Notes: generated from the sequence alone by a model not told the origin. DNA of 64,000 nt from Bacillota bacterium (GCA_023426245.1 JAFABB010000040.1:248001-312000), one strand, 5' to 3'. Shown: positions 1 to 9,210, counted from the first letter of the stretch. Numbers and translations are program-made.

Positions 1-761
1 GAATGGAATATTTAACTGCTGAAATAATCACCAAGGTAACAGCGGCTCTGAACGTGCAACAAACCTATCCGGAGGTTTCCCGGACTGAGTTTTGCCCTGT
101 GAAGGCACAAAAATTAAGGCGAAATGAGATTACTCAAAGAGTAATCGTTATTGGAGCATCAACGGGTGGAACAAAGGCTCTAGAGGAAATTTTTAAAAAA
201 TTGCATCCGGAATTACCGGGAATTATTGTTGTTCAGCATATGCCGAAAATGTTTACGCAATATTTTGCGGTGACCCTCGCTCAACAAAGTTTATTGGAGG
301 TTACTGAAGCCAAAGACGGTCAATCCATTTTAAAGGGAAAGGCTGTTGTTGTGCCGGGGGGACAAAATGCAGCGCTGAAAAAGGAAGAATCAGGATACTT
401 TATCAAGCTCTCGCCTCGGGAAAGTGAGGCTGTCTATTGTCCATCCATCGACTATACATTGAAAACGGTCGCAGAACAAGCCGGAGACCAAGCAATGGGT
501 ATTATTTTAACTGGGATGGGTGATGATGGGGCCAAGGGATTGCGCGCCATGCATGACAAGGGAGCATATACTATCGCTCAGGATCAAAAAACGTCAATCA
601 TTTTTGGAATGCCTCAAAAAGCTATCGAAAATGGCGCTGTTTCGAAAGTTCTTCCTTTGGATTTAATTGCCGAGGAAATAAATCAATGGGGTATTTCGGG
701 GAATCCAGAATCTGTAGCCAGTTCAGATGAAATCTCAGCACATGGACTTTTACAAGAATAA
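1..761 (+). CDS. cheB: CheB chemotaxis protein-glutamate methylesterase, C-terminal part (cut by window start)
   Basis: Removes methyl groups from chemoreceptor glutamates in the cytoplasm, giving adaptation in chemotaxis. Counting from the first in-frame ATG at position 3, the catalytic triad region is visible: Ser in GASTGG (about residue 53), His in VQHMP (about 79) and Asp in GMGDDGA (about 174). The first 45 residues look like the linker that joins the receiver domain to the methylesterase domain, so the ATG at 3 is probably not the real start and the receiver domain lies upstream of the window. A CheY-like gene follows after 16 bases, supporting a chemotaxis operon. The last 20 residues are low in conservation signals. 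The family call is confident. Confidence 0.93.
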   Translation, partial: MEYLTAEIITKVTAALNVQQTYPEVSRTEFCPVKAQKLRRNEITQRVIVIGASTGGTKALEEIFKKLHPELPGIIVVQHMPKMFTQYFAVTLAQQSLLEVTEAKDGQSILKGKAVVVPGGQNAALKKEESGYFIKLSPRESEAVYCPSIDYTLKTVAEQAGDQAMGIILTGMGDDGAKGLRAMHDKGAYTIAQDQKTSIIFGMPQKAIENGAVSKVLPLDLIAEEINQWGISGNPESVASSDEISAHGLLQE

Positions 762-777
762 ATGAGAGGTGTAAATT

Positions 778-1140
778 TTGAAAGTACTTATTGTAGATGA
801 TGCAACCTTGGCACGGACTATGTTGCGAAAAGTGGTTGAAGGATGTGGTATTTCCGATATATTAGAGGCCCAAAACGGGGTCGAATCGGTTCAAATTTTC
901 GAAAAAGAACGGCCTAGTTTAGTGATCATGGATATTACCATGCCTGATATGGATGGCATTACAGCAACCAAGAAAATTCTGGAGATCGACAATTCTGCAA
1001 ATGTCATTGTTTGTAGTGCCTTGGGGCAAAAAGAAGTTGTCATGGAAGCGATTCAAGCCGGCGCCAAACATTATATCGTCAAACCATTTGAAAGTGGTCA
1101 AGTCATCAACATTATTAAAGCTATGCTTGGAATCAAATAA
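778..1140 (+). CDS. cheY: CheY-like single-domain response regulator
   Basis: A 120-residue stand-alone receiver domain. The acidic pocket is residues D7-D8, the phosphoacceptor is D52 (in IMDITMPDMDG), the switch residue is S80 and the conserved lysine is K102 in VKPF. Starts with TTG at 778 behind a GAGAGGTG ribosome site. It lies 16 bases after cheB, so it is very likely the diffusible flagellar motor signal phosphorylated by CheA; a stand-alone receiver of another system cannot be excluded from sequence alone. Confidence 0.88.
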   Translation: MKVLIVDDATLARTMLRKVVEGCGISDILEAQNGVESVQIFEKERPSLVIMDITMPDMDGITATKKILEIDNSANVIVCSALGQKEVVMEAIQAGAKHYIVKPFESGQVINIIKAMLGIK

Positions 1141-1388
1141 TATAATGAGGATGAACACGATTTCGATTTGTTTCATAAGGTGCCTTATCGTCTTTGGAAT
1201 ATACCCTTAAGTGGGTGGCTAAAATTCCTCTTTTCTACCAAGCTCCTTCGTATAAATATACTTTTCCTCATTCAATTGAATCAAGGCGGATAACATGTTT
1301 CCTTTTACTATATATTCCTTCCAATAAAGGATAAAATCGGTATGTTTTGTAATAATAGAATAGAGACTTTAAATTGGGAGGGTTTTTC

Positions 1389-1691
1389 ATGAAGGGAAAA
1401 GTTATCGTTTGGGTGGGAAGTTTTGCGATAATATTTTTATTTTTACCTTCCTTGGCAATTAAAATATGGGATTTTTTTATATATGCTCCTTGGTCTTCTA
1501 AAAGCTGGTTGTTTTATGTTTTATTAAGTTTAATTGCATTTGTCGGAGTACGCTGGCGGCTTCATAAACGATTGACAAAACTCTCCCATTCGAAGGAAGA
1601 AATTTCCTTGCTCTTTATTGCCAAAGAACGCTTGGTAAAAGGTGAAATCAGTTTGGAAGAGTTTCGGGAAATCAGGAGAGAATTGGATTAG
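1389..1691 (+). CDS. small membrane protein with C-terminal SHOCT-like segment
   Basis: About 100 residues with two hydrophobic segments (roughly residues 4-24 and 37-55) and a basic cytoplasmic tail. The tail ends in a pattern typical of SHOCT domains (short C-terminal oligomerisation helices): AKERLVKGEISLEEFREIR. The start is set at ATG 1389 because a GGGAGGG ribosome site sits 6 bases upstream; an in-frame TTG at 1374 overlaps that site. Function unknown. It stands alone between the chemotaxis genes and ddl. Confidence 0.7.
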   Translation: MKGKVIVWVGSFAIIFLFLPSLAIKIWDFFIYAPWSSKSWLFYVLLSLIAFVGVRWRLHKRLTKLSHSKEEISLLFIAKERLVKGEISLEEFREIRRELD

Positions 1692-1868
1692 TATTGTGAC
1701 TAGGCATTTAAAAGGCTTATGATACTTTTATGTGTAAAACTTGAACATAATTAAGTTTAATCTCACGGAAGTGAGTCTGAAAAATGGCAGGGAAAAAGCT
1801 TTAGAAATAGAATAGACTTGAAATAAGCATCATTTATAGAATCGTGAATTTGAAAGAGGGTATTGTTA

Positions 1869-2966
1869 TTGTCGAAGATTAGAGTAGGACTCATTTATGG
1901 GGGACGATCCGGCGAACATGAGGTATCTATTTTATCAGCCAATTCGGTTATATCTGCTATCGATCGTCAGAAATATGATGTAGTACCTATTGGAATTACC
2001 AAAGAAGGGCGATGGTTACCTGGACAATCACCATCCCCTTTGGTCGAAAGTAAGGAGCTTCAGGTTCGACTTTTAAGTTCAAGTGGCATTGACGAAACAA
2101 TTCCATTAATAAGCTATCAAAAACAAGGGGAAATATTATCGGGCATTTTGGAAAAAGTGGATGTTATTTTTCCGGTGGTGCACGGTCCGTTTGGGGAAGA
2201 TGGCACTATTCAAGGTTTACTTGAGTTGGCTGATATTCCTTATGTCGGAGGGGGAGTTCTCGCTTCATCCGTTGGCATGGATAAGGCTTTGATGAAGGCG
2301 GTTTTTCTGCAGAATGGCCTTCCTGTGGGTGATTATTTGGTATATCTACGGAAGGAATGGCGTAGTAACCCAGATCAAGTACTTAATGAAATTGAACAAA
2401 GAATATCGTACCCTTGCTTTATTAAACCGGCCAATTTAGGGTCAAGTGTGGGTATTTCCAAAGCCCATCAAAGGAATGAACTAAAAACGGCCCTGGATTT
2501 GGCTGCAGAGTACGACCGTAAAATTGTGGTCGAGAAAATGTTGACCGGAAAAGAAGTTGAATGCGGGGTTCTTGGAAATGACGAACCAAATGCTTCTATA
2601 CCGGGGGAAATCGTTCCTTGCACCGAGTTTTATGATTACGAAGCCAAATACATTTTAAATGATTCCAAATTAATCATTCCCGCGGAAATTTCACCCGAGC
2701 TTACCCGGAAAGTTCAGGACTTAGCAATCCGCTCTTTCAAGGCAGTAGACTGTGCAGGCCTAGCTCGGGTTGATTTCTTTGTAGACGCGTCAAAAAATGA
2801 AATTTATGTCAATGAGATCAATACCATTCCTGGTTTTACCAAGATCAGTATGTATCCCAAAATGTGGGAAGCAACCGGTATTGGCTATACAGAATTGATT
2901 GACCGTTTATTGCAGTTAGCTGTTGAACGATATGAGGATAAAAAACAAAATAAGATCAGCTCATGA
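1869..2966 (+). CDS. ddl: D-alanine--D-alanine ligase
   Basis: An ATP-grasp enzyme that joins two D-alanines for the peptidoglycan stem peptide. The 365-residue product has the N-terminal signature GLIYGGRSGEHEVS, the HGPFGEDGTIQG segment, the KPANLGSSVGIS nucleotide-binding loop and the metal-binding NEINTIPGFT near the C-terminus. Length is normal for the family. TTG 1869 is preferred as start because GAGGG at 1856-1860 lies 8 bases upstream; the in-frame TTG at 1863 is too close to it. The GSS and tyrosine pattern fits a D-Ala-D-Ala rather than a D-Ala-D-Lac ligase, though this is inference. Confidence 0.95.
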   Translation: MSKIRVGLIYGGRSGEHEVSILSANSVISAIDRQKYDVVPIGITKEGRWLPGQSPSPLVESKELQVRLLSSSGIDETIPLISYQKQGEILSGILEKVDVIFPVVHGPFGEDGTIQGLLELADIPYVGGGVLASSVGMDKALMKAVFLQNGLPVGDYLVYLRKEWRSNPDQVLNEIEQRISYPCFIKPANLGSSVGISKAHQRNELKTALDLAAEYDRKIVVEKMLTGKEVECGVLGNDEPNASIPGEIVPCTEFYDYEAKYILNDSKLIIPAEISPELTRKVQDLAIRSFKAVDCAGLARVDFFVDASKNEIYVNEINTIPGFTKISMYPKMWEATGIGYTELIDRLLQLAVERYEDKKQNKISS

Positions 2967-3069
2967 TGAGCGTTTCTTTCAGGAAAAATTTGAAGCAAAT
3001 GTTTATGAATTCATGAAAGGCAGTACAATCAAATCGAGTGATTATTCTCCTCTTGTCCGGGTAAAATAG
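2932..3069 (+). CDS. possible 45-residue ORF overlapping the ddl 3' end
   Basis: An ATG at 2932, in another frame than ddl, opens 45 codons that run 103 bases past the ddl stop. The part beyond ddl has protein-like composition (FFQEKFEANVYEFMKG). There is no convincing ribosome site, so expression would depend on coupling to ddl. It may equally be the remnant of a longer gene or a chance frame. Confidence 0.22.
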   Translation: MRIKNKIRSAHDERFFQEKFEANVYEFMKGSTIKSSDYSPLVRVK

Positions 3070-3088
3070 GATAGGAGGAGATTTTTCA

Positions 3089-3838
3089 ATGTGGCGAGTT
3101 ATTGCTGATTACCATACTCACACCAAATATTCGCATGGTACAGGAACCATTTATGATAATGCTAAGGTAGCCAAAGAGATAGGATTGGAAGTATTGGGGA
3201 TAGCTGATCATGGGCCGGCCAATTGGGGTCACATTGGATCTACAGGTTTAGAGGTTTTTGATCAAATTATTGAGGAAACAAAAAAAGTTCAGCGGGAAAT
3301 CTCGGGTATAACCATATTGTCTGGAACTGAAGCTAATATTACCAGTTTCCAGGGGGATTTAGACATTCCTTTAGAGCTACAAAAGAGACTGGATCAGGTG
3401 TTGGCCGGTTTTCATGTTACAATTCGCCCTAAAAGTTTACGGGACGGATTCCAATTTATGTCAAGTTGGGTTTTATCCCGCTTGAGCAATCGAGAAAGAC
3501 AAATTGCCAGGAATAACAATACAAAAGCAGTGATATCTGCGGTTTTCCGTAATGAAATTGATATCATCACTCATCCGGGACTTAACATAAGCATTGACAC
3601 TCCCGAACTCGCCAGGGCTTGTGTTAAGAAGGATACAGCTTTGGAAATTAATACTCTTCATGGGTTTAAGTCCTTGGATTTTATTGAGACTGCTGCCCGG
3701 GAAGGGGTCAAGTTTGCGATTGGAAGTGATGCTCATCAACCGGAGCGGGTCGGTAGGTTGAGCTCCGGGGTCGTTGCTGCCCAGAAAGCCGGATTAAGAC
3801 CGGAACAGGTTTTGAATGTCAGGGATGATGGTCGGTAA
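3089..3838 (+). CDS. PHP-domain metal-dependent phosphoesterase/hydrolase
   Basis: A 249-residue PHP fold protein. Metal-binding motifs are in order: DYHTHTKYSHG near the N-terminus, GIADHGP around residue 40, GTEANI around 78, ITHPGLN around 155 and GSDAHQ around 215. The family includes histidinol phosphatases and other metal-dependent phosphoesterases; the exact substrate is not visible. Start ATG 3089 follows AGGAGGAG. A terminator follows at 3937, so it is transcribed separately from rapZ. PHP genes are often found next to rapZ-yvcK in Bacillota, which suggests a shared sugar-phosphate or cell-wall context (inference). Confidence 0.85.
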   Translation: MWRVIADYHTHTKYSHGTGTIYDNAKVAKEIGLEVLGIADHGPANWGHIGSTGLEVFDQIIEETKKVQREISGITILSGTEANITSFQGDLDIPLELQKRLDQVLAGFHVTIRPKSLRDGFQFMSSWVLSRLSNRERQIARNNNTKAVISAVFRNEIDIITHPGLNISIDTPELARACVKKDTALEINTLHGFKSLDFIETAAREGVKFAIGSDAHQPERVGRLSSGVVAAQKAGLRPEQVLNVRDDGR

Positions 3839-3936
3839 CACCTTGGCTTCGAAATAAATCCATTTTTTATTCGGGTTTTTATCAAGAAACATTCACTTCC
3901 AGATAAGGAAAAAGGAAATCGATAATTTTTAATAAG

Positions 3937-3958
3937 GCGAACCAAGGGTTCGCTTTTT
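3937..3958 (+). terminator. intrinsic terminator after PHP gene
   Basis: Perfect 7-bp stem GCGAACC/GGTTCGC with a 3-base loop, followed by five T. It ends the unit containing the PHP gene. A TATAAT hexamer at 4054-4059 downstream may belong to the rapZ promoter, but no clear -35 is seen. Confidence 0.85.
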
Positions 3959-4136
3959 AGTATATTATGGGGAGACTTCTAATTATCGGTTGCAATGTTT
4001 ACAAATATCAATCCCTGAAAAATGATCAACTAGCCGAAGCTTTTTGGAAGTTCTATAATAGTTGAGAGGACCTTTGCAGGAAATGGTACTTGAAGGGAGA
4101 ATAAAATAACAACTTTAGGAAGAGAGTGATTTTAAA

Positions 4137-4997
4137 ATGCCTGAGAGTATCAGATTTGTAATTATCACCGGTTTATCCGGAGCTGGGAAATCCGAGACTA
4201 TCAAATGTTTTGAAGATCTCGGATATTTTTGTGTAGATAACCTGCCGCCGATATTAATTCCAAAATTTGCTGAGCTTTGCGCACAATCGGATGGGCGGAT
4301 TAATAGGATAGCTTTAGTGGTTGATATTCGGGGCGGTAGTTTTTTTGACGATATTTTTGAGGCGTTGGAGAGTTTGGAACAAAACGGTTTTACTTATGAG
4401 ACATTGTATTTAGAGGCCCGGGAAGATGTATTGGTTCGCCGTTTCAAAGAGAGCCGGCGCCGGCACCCGTTGTCGGCTTCCGGTAGCATCCTTGAAGGGA
4501 TAAAGGCGGAATCTGAAAGGTTACAGGAAATCCGCGGGAAAGCAACGATGATTGTTGATACTTCAGACCTCGATGTCCGTGGTCTACATGAAGTTGTTAA
4601 TCAGAATTACAGCCAACTGCCTCAACAAGAAAAAATGCTGGTAACCATCGTTTCTTTTGGCTTTAAAAATGGTATTCCGCTCGATGCGGATCTGGTATTT
4701 GATGTTCGATTTTTGCCAAACCCGCATTATGTTGATTCTTTACGGAAGTTAACCGGAAATTATACCGAGGTAGCGAATTATGTCCTTAAGTGGCCGGTAA
4801 CATCCAGATTTTTATCAAAATTATATGACTTAATGGACTTTCTTGGGCCGCAATACATCAAGGAAGGGAAAAATAATTTAATTGTTGGTATTGGTTGTAC
4901 AGGAGGTCAACACCGTTCGGTAACCATTGCTAATAAATTGGGAGATTTTATGCGTACGAAGGGATATCAAGTGGTAGTCGATCACCGGGATATTTAA
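4137..4997 (+). CDS. rapZ: RapZ-family nucleotide-binding protein (YvcJ)
   Basis: A P-loop NTPase of 286 residues. Walker A GLSGAGKS (residues 12-19) is followed by the FEDLGYFCVDNLPP segment that defines the family, and the C-terminal domain contains GIGCTGGQHRSV, the metabolite-binding region. In E. coli RapZ binds glucosamine-6-phosphate and guides RNase E to GlmZ; Bacillota homologues (YvcJ) bind and hydrolyse GTP and affect cell-wall precursor metabolism. It sits directly upstream of yvcK, the usual partner. Confidence 0.95.
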   Translation: MPESIRFVIITGLSGAGKSETIKCFEDLGYFCVDNLPPILIPKFAELCAQSDGRINRIALVVDIRGGSFFDDIFEALESLEQNGFTYETLYLEAREDVLVRRFKESRRRHPLSASGSILEGIKAESERLQEIRGKATMIVDTSDLDVRGLHEVVNQNYSQLPQQEKMLVTIVSFGFKNGIPLDADLVFDVRFLPNPHYVDSLRKLTGNYTEVANYVLKWPVTSRFLSKLYDLMDFLGPQYIKEGKNNLIVGIGCTGGQHRSVTIANKLGDFMRTKGYQVVVDHRDI

Positions 4998-5082
4998 GAT
5001 TCATTATGCATGCATGATGCTGCATAAATAATGATTTAATAACCATCGATATGCGTTTTAAACGCTAGAAGGGAGACCGTGA

Positions 5083-6363
5083 ATGTTTGGAAAACATAGG
5101 CCTAATTTTATCGTAGTGGCTTGGCTGTTATGGTTATGGGTCTCGCTTTCTCTGGTTGTAATGGGTATTTTATTGGCCGGTCATTTTTGGAATATTGGCC
5201 TACCGGCAATGGGGAATAGTTTATTAGGTATTGCTTCCACCCTTTTGGGAACGGTTATCGGTTTAATTAGTACGATTCATTTCTTTTGGGCGATGGTAGC
5301 ATGGATTTCACAAAACGACGTTAAACCCAAAGAGAGGGGCAGCAGAGGGCCTAAGATTGTTGTGATTGGCGGAGGTACCGGCCTTGGCACTATTTTGCGG
5401 GGTTTAAAAGAAATCACCCCCAATTTAACCGCAATCGTGACTGTGGCGGATGATGGTGGAAGTTCCGGACGTTTAAGGCGGGAGTTTGGGATCCTTCCTC
5501 CGGGGGATATTCGAAATTGCTTAGTGGCGATGGCTAATTTGGAACCGCTCATGGAAAGATTGATGCAATACCGCTTTCAAGGAGAAACGGATTTAGCAGG
5601 CCATAGTTTTGGGAATCTATTTCTGACTGTAATGACTGAAATTACTGGAGATTTTGAAGCTGCAATCCGGGAATCCAGCAAGGTATTGGCCGTACGGGGG
5701 CAGGTGTTACCAGCTACACTGGAGGATGTTATTTTAAAAGCTGAGTTGGTCGATGGCACTATTGTTGCTGGCGAATCGAAAATATCCAAATCGAAGCAGC
5801 CTATCAAGCGGGTATTTTTTGATCCCAACCATATTCAAACGCTTCCCGAGGCAGTAAATGCTATTAATGAGGCTGACGTGGTTATTTTAGGCCCCGGTAG
5901 TCTGTATACGAGTATTATTCCAAATCTATTGGTAAAAGATATCACGGCGGCTATCAAGGGATCAAAAGCGGTCAAGATTTATATCTGTAATGCAATGACA
6001 CAACCTGGAGAAACCGATCATTATTCAGCCAGCGATCATATTCAGGCAATAATTAACCATGCAGGTACAGGGCTGATTGACATTGCGATCACGAATACGG
6101 AAGAAGTACCACAGGATATTTTAGAGCGTTATATCGAAGAAGGCGCTGAACCGGTTTTAGCCGATCTGGATAAAATAGGCGGTCTCGGTATAACACCGTT
6201 AGGGACCAAAATTATTGTTAAGTCCAATGTCATTCGTCATGACACCATGAAACTAGCGCATTTGATAGCCGGTTTATCAAGAACTCACCGATTTGGAGCT
6301 TCTTTCGGGGGATTTTTGAACAAGAAAATCTATCGGTTTTTTAAACCTGATTTTAATAAATAA
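5083..6363 (+). CDS. yvcK: YvcK/CofD-like protein with N-terminal membrane segments
   Basis: A CofD-fold protein required for carbon flux to the cell wall in Bacillus; it binds UDP-sugars. The conserved core begins near residue 90 with VIGGGTGLGTILRGLK and continues with ADDGGSSGRLR and LGPGSLYTSIIPNL. Unlike the roughly 320-residue Bacillus protein, this one has about 80 extra N-terminal residues with two or three hydrophobic segments, so it should be membrane-anchored. WhiA, which usually follows yvcK in Bacillota, is missing: a strong terminator and flagellar genes come next. Confidence 0.92.
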   Translation: MFGKHRPNFIVVAWLLWLWVSLSLVVMGILLAGHFWNIGLPAMGNSLLGIASTLLGTVIGLISTIHFFWAMVAWISQNDVKPKERGSRGPKIVVIGGGTGLGTILRGLKEITPNLTAIVTVADDGGSSGRLRREFGILPPGDIRNCLVAMANLEPLMERLMQYRFQGETDLAGHSFGNLFLTVMTEITGDFEAAIRESSKVLAVRGQVLPATLEDVILKAELVDGTIVAGESKISKSKQPIKRVFFDPNHIQTLPEAVNAINEADVVILGPGSLYTSIIPNLLVKDITAAIKGSKAVKIYICNAMTQPGETDHYSASDHIQAIINHAGTGLIDIAITNTEEVPQDILERYIEEGAEPVLADLDKIGGLGITPLGTKIIVKSNVIRHDTMKLAHLIAGLSRTHRFGASFGGFLNKKIYRFFKPDFNK

Positions 6364-6373
6364 TTTTAAAAGG

Positions 6374-6411
6374 GCTTTGTCAAAAAATTTTTTGACAAAG
6401 CTTTTTATTTT
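6374..6411 (+). terminator. strong intrinsic terminator after yvcK
   Basis: Two 14-base arms (6374-6387 and 6388-6401, GCTTTGTCAAAAAA and its exact complement) form a long hairpin, followed by a T-rich run. It separates rapZ-yvcK from the flagellar genes. It also shows that a longer in-frame extension of flgF reaching 6377 is not coding. Confidence 0.92.
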
Positions 6412-6490
6412 TAATTTTTACCCTAATTTTTCCGCCACACAATCCGATAACATAAATAAAGATTTTTCTATTTGGATAGGAGGTGGAATT

Positions 6491-7210
6491 TTGTTACGAG
6501 GGATATATACATCATGTACCGGTATGGTTGCGGAAATGGATCGCCAAAATGTCACTGCCAATAATTTGGCCAATATCGACACTGTAGGTTTTAAACGGGA
6601 TAATTGTACCACAGTACCTTTTGCAGAATTACTTCTGAATGCATATTCAAAACGTTGGCCGCAACAAGTTGGAAAGTTGGGTTTAGGAGTTCAGGCCGTA
6701 ACCCAAGTCGTTGATTTTTCCAGTGGTTCAATTAGTCAAACAGACAATCCGACTGACTTTGCAATTGATGGGGATGCGATGTTCGCGCTCCAAACTAAAA
6801 ACGGGACTCGTTATACCAGGGCTGGCGCTTTTCAAATTGATAAGGACCATTATTTAGTCAATAAGGATGGTTATAAAATTTTGGGATCCAATGGGCCGAT
6901 CCGTATCAACGGAGAGTTTTCAGTAACTGAAGAGGGACAAATTATGCAAAACGGAAGGGTTGTGGATTCTTTTCAGCTCTTTAGCACCAAAGATATGAGA
7001 AAGCAAGGCGATGCCCAGTATACCAATGATAGGGCAGTTCCTGCTGGTAGATTCCGGATATTACAAGGAGCTATCGAACATTCCAATGTGAATCCAGTTC
7101 GTGAAATGGTTCAAATGATTAATATTACCCGCAGTTATGACGCGAACCAACGGGCTTTAACTTCTCACGATGAAACTCTTGATAAGTTGGTAAATGAGTT
7201 GGCAAAGTAA
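6491..7210 (+). CDS. flgF: flagellar basal-body rod protein, FlgF type
   Basis: A 239-residue proximal-rod protein of the FlgF/FlgG family, exported through the flagellar type III system. The N-terminal rod signature (LRGIYTSCTGMVAEMDRQN then ANNLANIDTVGFK), the central TDNPTDFAIDGDAMF and the C-terminal MVQMINITRSYDANQRA helix are all present. Start is TTG 6491 with AGGAGGTGG at 6479-6487. The open frame extends upstream into the preceding terminator, but that part is not protein-like. It precedes flgG, and the shorter length relative to flgG fits FlgF. Confidence 0.88.
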   Translation: MLRGIYTSCTGMVAEMDRQNVTANNLANIDTVGFKRDNCTTVPFAELLLNAYSKRWPQQVGKLGLGVQAVTQVVDFSSGSISQTDNPTDFAIDGDAMFALQTKNGTRYTRAGAFQIDKDHYLVNKDGYKILGSNGPIRINGEFSVTEEGQIMQNGRVVDSFQLFSTKDMRKQGDAQYTNDRAVPAGRFRILQGAIEHSNVNPVREMVQMINITRSYDANQRALTSHDETLDKLVNELAK

Positions 7211-7336
7211 TATCGGGAATACGGGAATCAAAGTAATTTCTATATTTGGCAGTTTTGAGAAGAGAGAACCGGACCGCTTGCGGAGGTTTCAGGAAGATTA
7301 GCCGATTGCTGTCTTCCGTTACAATAATTAAAACTC

Positions 7337-7377
7337 AACTGCCTCATGTTTATTTGTGATGGGCAGTTTATTTTTTT
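7337..7377 (+). terminator. hairpin plus T-run in front of flgG (possible attenuator)
   Basis: AACTGCC (7337-7343) pairs with GGCAGTT (7362-7368), and seven T follow at 7371-7377. The flgG ribosome site AAGGAGG starts immediately after the T-run. It looks like an intrinsic terminator inside the flgF-flgG unit and could attenuate downstream expression. Confidence 0.6.
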
Positions 7378-7393
7378 AAGGAGGATATCCCCC

Positions 7394-8182
7394 ATGATGC
7401 GAGCACTTTGGACGGCGGGGTCGGGAATGTTGGCCCAACAATTGAATATCGATACAATCTCCAATAACTTGGCAAATGTTAATACCAGCGGTTTTAAAAA
7501 ATCACGAGCCGAATTTGAAGACCTGCTTTATCAAACGCTCCGCGAACCTGGTAGTTATACCCATCAAGAAGTTCAGCTTCCTACAGGTTTACAGGAAGGG
7601 CATGGGGTTCGCCCGGTAGCCACTACCAAAATTTTTACGCAAGGAGATTTTCAACAAACTGAAAATCCTTTAGATTTGGTAATTGAAGGGAATGGCTTTT
7701 TTCAAATCCAAATGCCGGATGGCACTATCAATTATACCCGAAATGGCGCCTTTAAACTTGACTCGGATGGGAATGTCGTCACTGGTGAGGGATATTATTT
7801 GGAGCCACGGATCACTATTCCTCAAAATGTTGAAAGTATCAGCGTGAGCTCGGATGGAATAGTTTCTGTTCAGGTGCCTGGAGAGATACAGCCACAACAA
7901 ATCGGCCAACTTCAAATCGCTACTTTTATTAATCCGGCTGGTCTATCCAATAAAGGACAATCCTTATATACGCAGACAGCAGCTTCCGGAGAGCCTGTGG
8001 TTTCCAATCCCGGAGCAGATGGTAGCGGCCAAGTTCTGGGGGGATTCTTGGAAATGTCCAATGTGAAGGTCGTTGAAGAAATGGTCAACATGATTGTTGC
8101 TCAACGGGCTTATGATATTAATTCCAAAGCGGTCCAAGCATCGGACGAGATGCTGCAAACCGCCAACAATCTGAAGCGTTGA
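7394..8182 (+). CDS. flgG: flagellar distal-rod protein FlgG
   Basis: A 262-residue distal-rod protein. It shows the N-terminal ALWTAGSGMLAQQLNIDTISNN family signature, the NVNTSGFKK turn, the NPLDLVIEGNGFFQ segment and the C-terminal MVNMIVAQRAYDINSKAVQ helix. Start ATG 7394 lies 9 bases after AAGGAGG; the longer in-frame opening at 7346 runs through the hairpin and is rejected. Length agrees with typical FlgG (about 260). flgA follows after 3 bases. Confidence 0.95.
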   Translation: MMRALWTAGSGMLAQQLNIDTISNNLANVNTSGFKKSRAEFEDLLYQTLREPGSYTHQEVQLPTGLQEGHGVRPVATTKIFTQGDFQQTENPLDLVIEGNGFFQIQMPDGTINYTRNGAFKLDSDGNVVTGEGYYLEPRITIPQNVESISVSSDGIVSVQVPGEIQPQQIGQLQIATFINPAGLSNKGQSLYTQTAASGEPVVSNPGADGSGQVLGGFLEMSNVKVVEEMVNMIVAQRAYDINSKAVQASDEMLQTANNLKR

Positions 8183-8185
8183 GTT

Positions 8186-9166
8186 ATGATTAGGATTCTA
8201 GGAATTAAGCAATGGCTCATCCTGTTGCTATTAGTAGTGATTGATACCTCGGCATTTGCAGCCGGAGTTGGCGGTGAAACTCCAATGGTAATTTTGGAGA
8301 TTCCTACCACGATAACGGTTAGCGGCTCTCAATTGTATTTATCAGATTTAGGAGTGGTCCGGAGCGGACAATCCGATGTTAGTAATTATCTTCGACAAGT
8401 AGAATTGGGACCCGTTCCAATACCGGGTCAACAGAGAGTTTTAAATCGTGATTATTTAAACACACTAGTAAAACAGTATCATTTTCCATTTACGATCCAA
8501 TTACAAATGGACGATACAGTTGTTATAAAATCATTGGCTACTCGAATTGAGGCAGAAAGTATTCAAAAAGCTATAGAAACATTAGTGTCTGAAAAGAAAA
8601 CACATTTTTTGAAACGTTGGGTGGAATTGCGGAATATTCCCGAAAAAATTACTTTAAGCCCGGGAGAGTGGAAGATTGAGGCTTCATTCGCAGGAAACCC
8701 GGTGGAAGTAGGTCCGGTTCTTTTTAAAGTGGTTTTAACAAAGGGAACAGAGAGCAGAGTACTGAACATAAGTGGAAAAGTCAGAGCAACGGCTCTCGTT
8801 TATCGGGCATGTAGGAATCTATCTTATCAATCCGTTATCAATTCCTCTGATTTTGAATTGGTGGAAATGGAATTGGAAAGTGGTAAGGAATATTTAGGGG
8901 AGATTCAAACCGGCAACCGGGTTACAAAATTAATCAGACAGGGTGAGATTCTACGAAAAGATTGGGTTCAGCCTCTGCCGTTGGTTTCCAAAAATCAAGA
9001 GGTTAAAGTGATTGTGAAGGATGAGGATGTTGCCATCAGCATTTTGGCAACAGCAAAGTCCGATGGATGGCTTGGTGATGAGATTATGATTATCAATCCT
9101 CTCAGTCATAAAATTTTCAAAACGAGGGTTACGGGAAAAGGTATCGTCGAACTCAATTTGCAATAA
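8186..9166 (+). CDS. flgA: FlgA, P-ring assembly chaperone
   Basis: A 326-residue exported protein with an N-terminal signal sequence (hydrophobic residues about 8-24, cut near AFA-AG). The C-terminal part resembles the SAF/FlgA domain (NSSDFELVEMELESG, then a basic DKD-like IRQGEILRKDWVQP segment and the LATAKSDGWLGDEIMIINP repeat typical of FlgA). FlgA helps polymerise FlgI into the P ring in the periplasm. It lies between flgG and flgI. In most diderm clusters flgH (L ring) is found near here, but none is present. Confidence 0.87.
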   Translation: MIRILGIKQWLILLLLVVIDTSAFAAGVGGETPMVILEIPTTITVSGSQLYLSDLGVVRSGQSDVSNYLRQVELGPVPIPGQQRVLNRDYLNTLVKQYHFPFTIQLQMDDTVVIKSLATRIEAESIQKAIETLVSEKKTHFLKRWVELRNIPEKITLSPGEWKIEASFAGNPVEVGPVLFKVVLTKGTESRVLNISGKVRATALVYRACRNLSYQSVINSSDFELVEMELESGKEYLGEIQTGNRVTKLIRQGEILRKDWVQPLPLVSKNQEVKVIVKDEDVAISILATAKSDGWLGDEIMIINPLSHKIFKTRVTGKGIVELNLQ

Positions 9167-9210
9167 TTTTCACTCTGATGTACATTGGATAGCTTAAAGA
9201 GGTGATCGTA

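Noticed and set aside
6377..6490. N-terminal extension of the FlgF-type protein
   Set aside because: The extension lies in the yvcK terminator; the ribosome site and the family signature fix the start at 6491.
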